From Saccharothrix sp. ST-888 (GTDB lineage Bacteria; Actinomycetota; Actinomycetes; Streptomycetales; Streptomycetaceae), in NCBI RefSeq assembly GCF_000955975.1, contig NZ_JYJF01000047.1:1-48925 (forward strand): DNA of 48,925 bases, read 5' to 3'. How positions within the stretch are numbered: position 1 is the stretch's first letter; every line of letters begins with the position of its first letter. Under the pieces are notes generated by a model. The model did not search any database, had not been told where the DNA came from, and saw only the letters and a program-made list of their open reading frames with translations. Position numbers and translations under genes: made by a program. Shown in pieces: positions 48,871 to 48,925 of the stretch.

Positions 48871-48925
48871 AGGAATCGCTTCCTGAGTCCCGGCGGTGCG
48901 GAGCGCCGCCGTGTCACTGGGGGCG

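Overview
The window is GC-rich DNA with strongly third-position-GC-biased genes. It carries a mycothiol-dependent dehydrogenase, a WhiJ-like HTH/DUF397 pair and a whiE-type spore-pigment polyketide locus. Together these point to a chromosome segment of a sporulating streptomycete (Streptomyces, Kitasatospora or a close relative). All names come from reading the translations and motifs; no database search was run.

Left part (1-9.9 kb). The window opens inside an RHS/polymorphic-toxin gene with a HINT domain and a C-terminal tip I do not recognise, followed by a small candidate immunity gene and a terminator. Next come an IS110-family 5' fragment joined to an ISAs1-family 3' fragment, a divergent TetX-like FAD monooxygenase/TetR pair with a clear palindromic operator, and a complete ISL3-family insertion sequence with perfect 46-bp ends and an 8-bp target duplication. 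SRPBCC, MazG-like and LysR genes follow.

Middle part (10-26 kb). This holds mostly metabolic genes: a 14-TM type MFS exporter divergent from the LysR gene, a lutABC lactate-oxidation operon, an mscR/MBL-hydrolase pair, a proline-rich membrane protein with a DUF4239 protein, a methyltransferase, a GH13 enzyme, a DUF6188-like protein, a double-Nudix protein and a secreted S1 protease.

Core (24.9-38.2 kb). This is the most distinctive region. A ten-gene, mostly translationally coupled minus-strand operon runs SchA/CurD protein, cupin, KSα, KSβ/CLF, ACP, SRPBCC aromatase/cyclase, TcmI-like cyclase, then accDA, accB and accC. A divergent FAD hydroxylase lies at the head. The first seven genes plus the hydroxylase reproduce the order of the whiE spore-pigment cluster (ORFI-ORFVII plus divergent ORFVIII). 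The last three encode a complete bacterial-type acetyl-CoA carboxylase that could make malonyl-CoA for the synthase. A convergent secreted β-helix protein gene and an O-methyltransferase gene flank the acc genes. Strong hairpins close both sides (27.11-27.16 kb and 38.20-38.24 kb).

Right part (38.2-48.9 kb). Small genes predominate: DUF1508, a secreted helical protein, a WhiJ-like HTH/DUF397 pair with divergent small ORFs, a secreted sphingomyelinase-like phosphodiesterase, a Nudix hydrolase, and a DUF1304-TetR operon with a palindromic operator over its promoter. A methyltransferase gene follows whose start codon lies in a 38-bp perfect palindrome. Next to it are a glyoxalase remnant and a cluster of small accessory genes around a short GntR regulator.

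Best candidates for something new are the spore-pigment locus with its own acetyl-CoA carboxylase, the unassigned toxin tip with its partner, and the palindrome/methyltransferase/glyoxalase-remnant junction.
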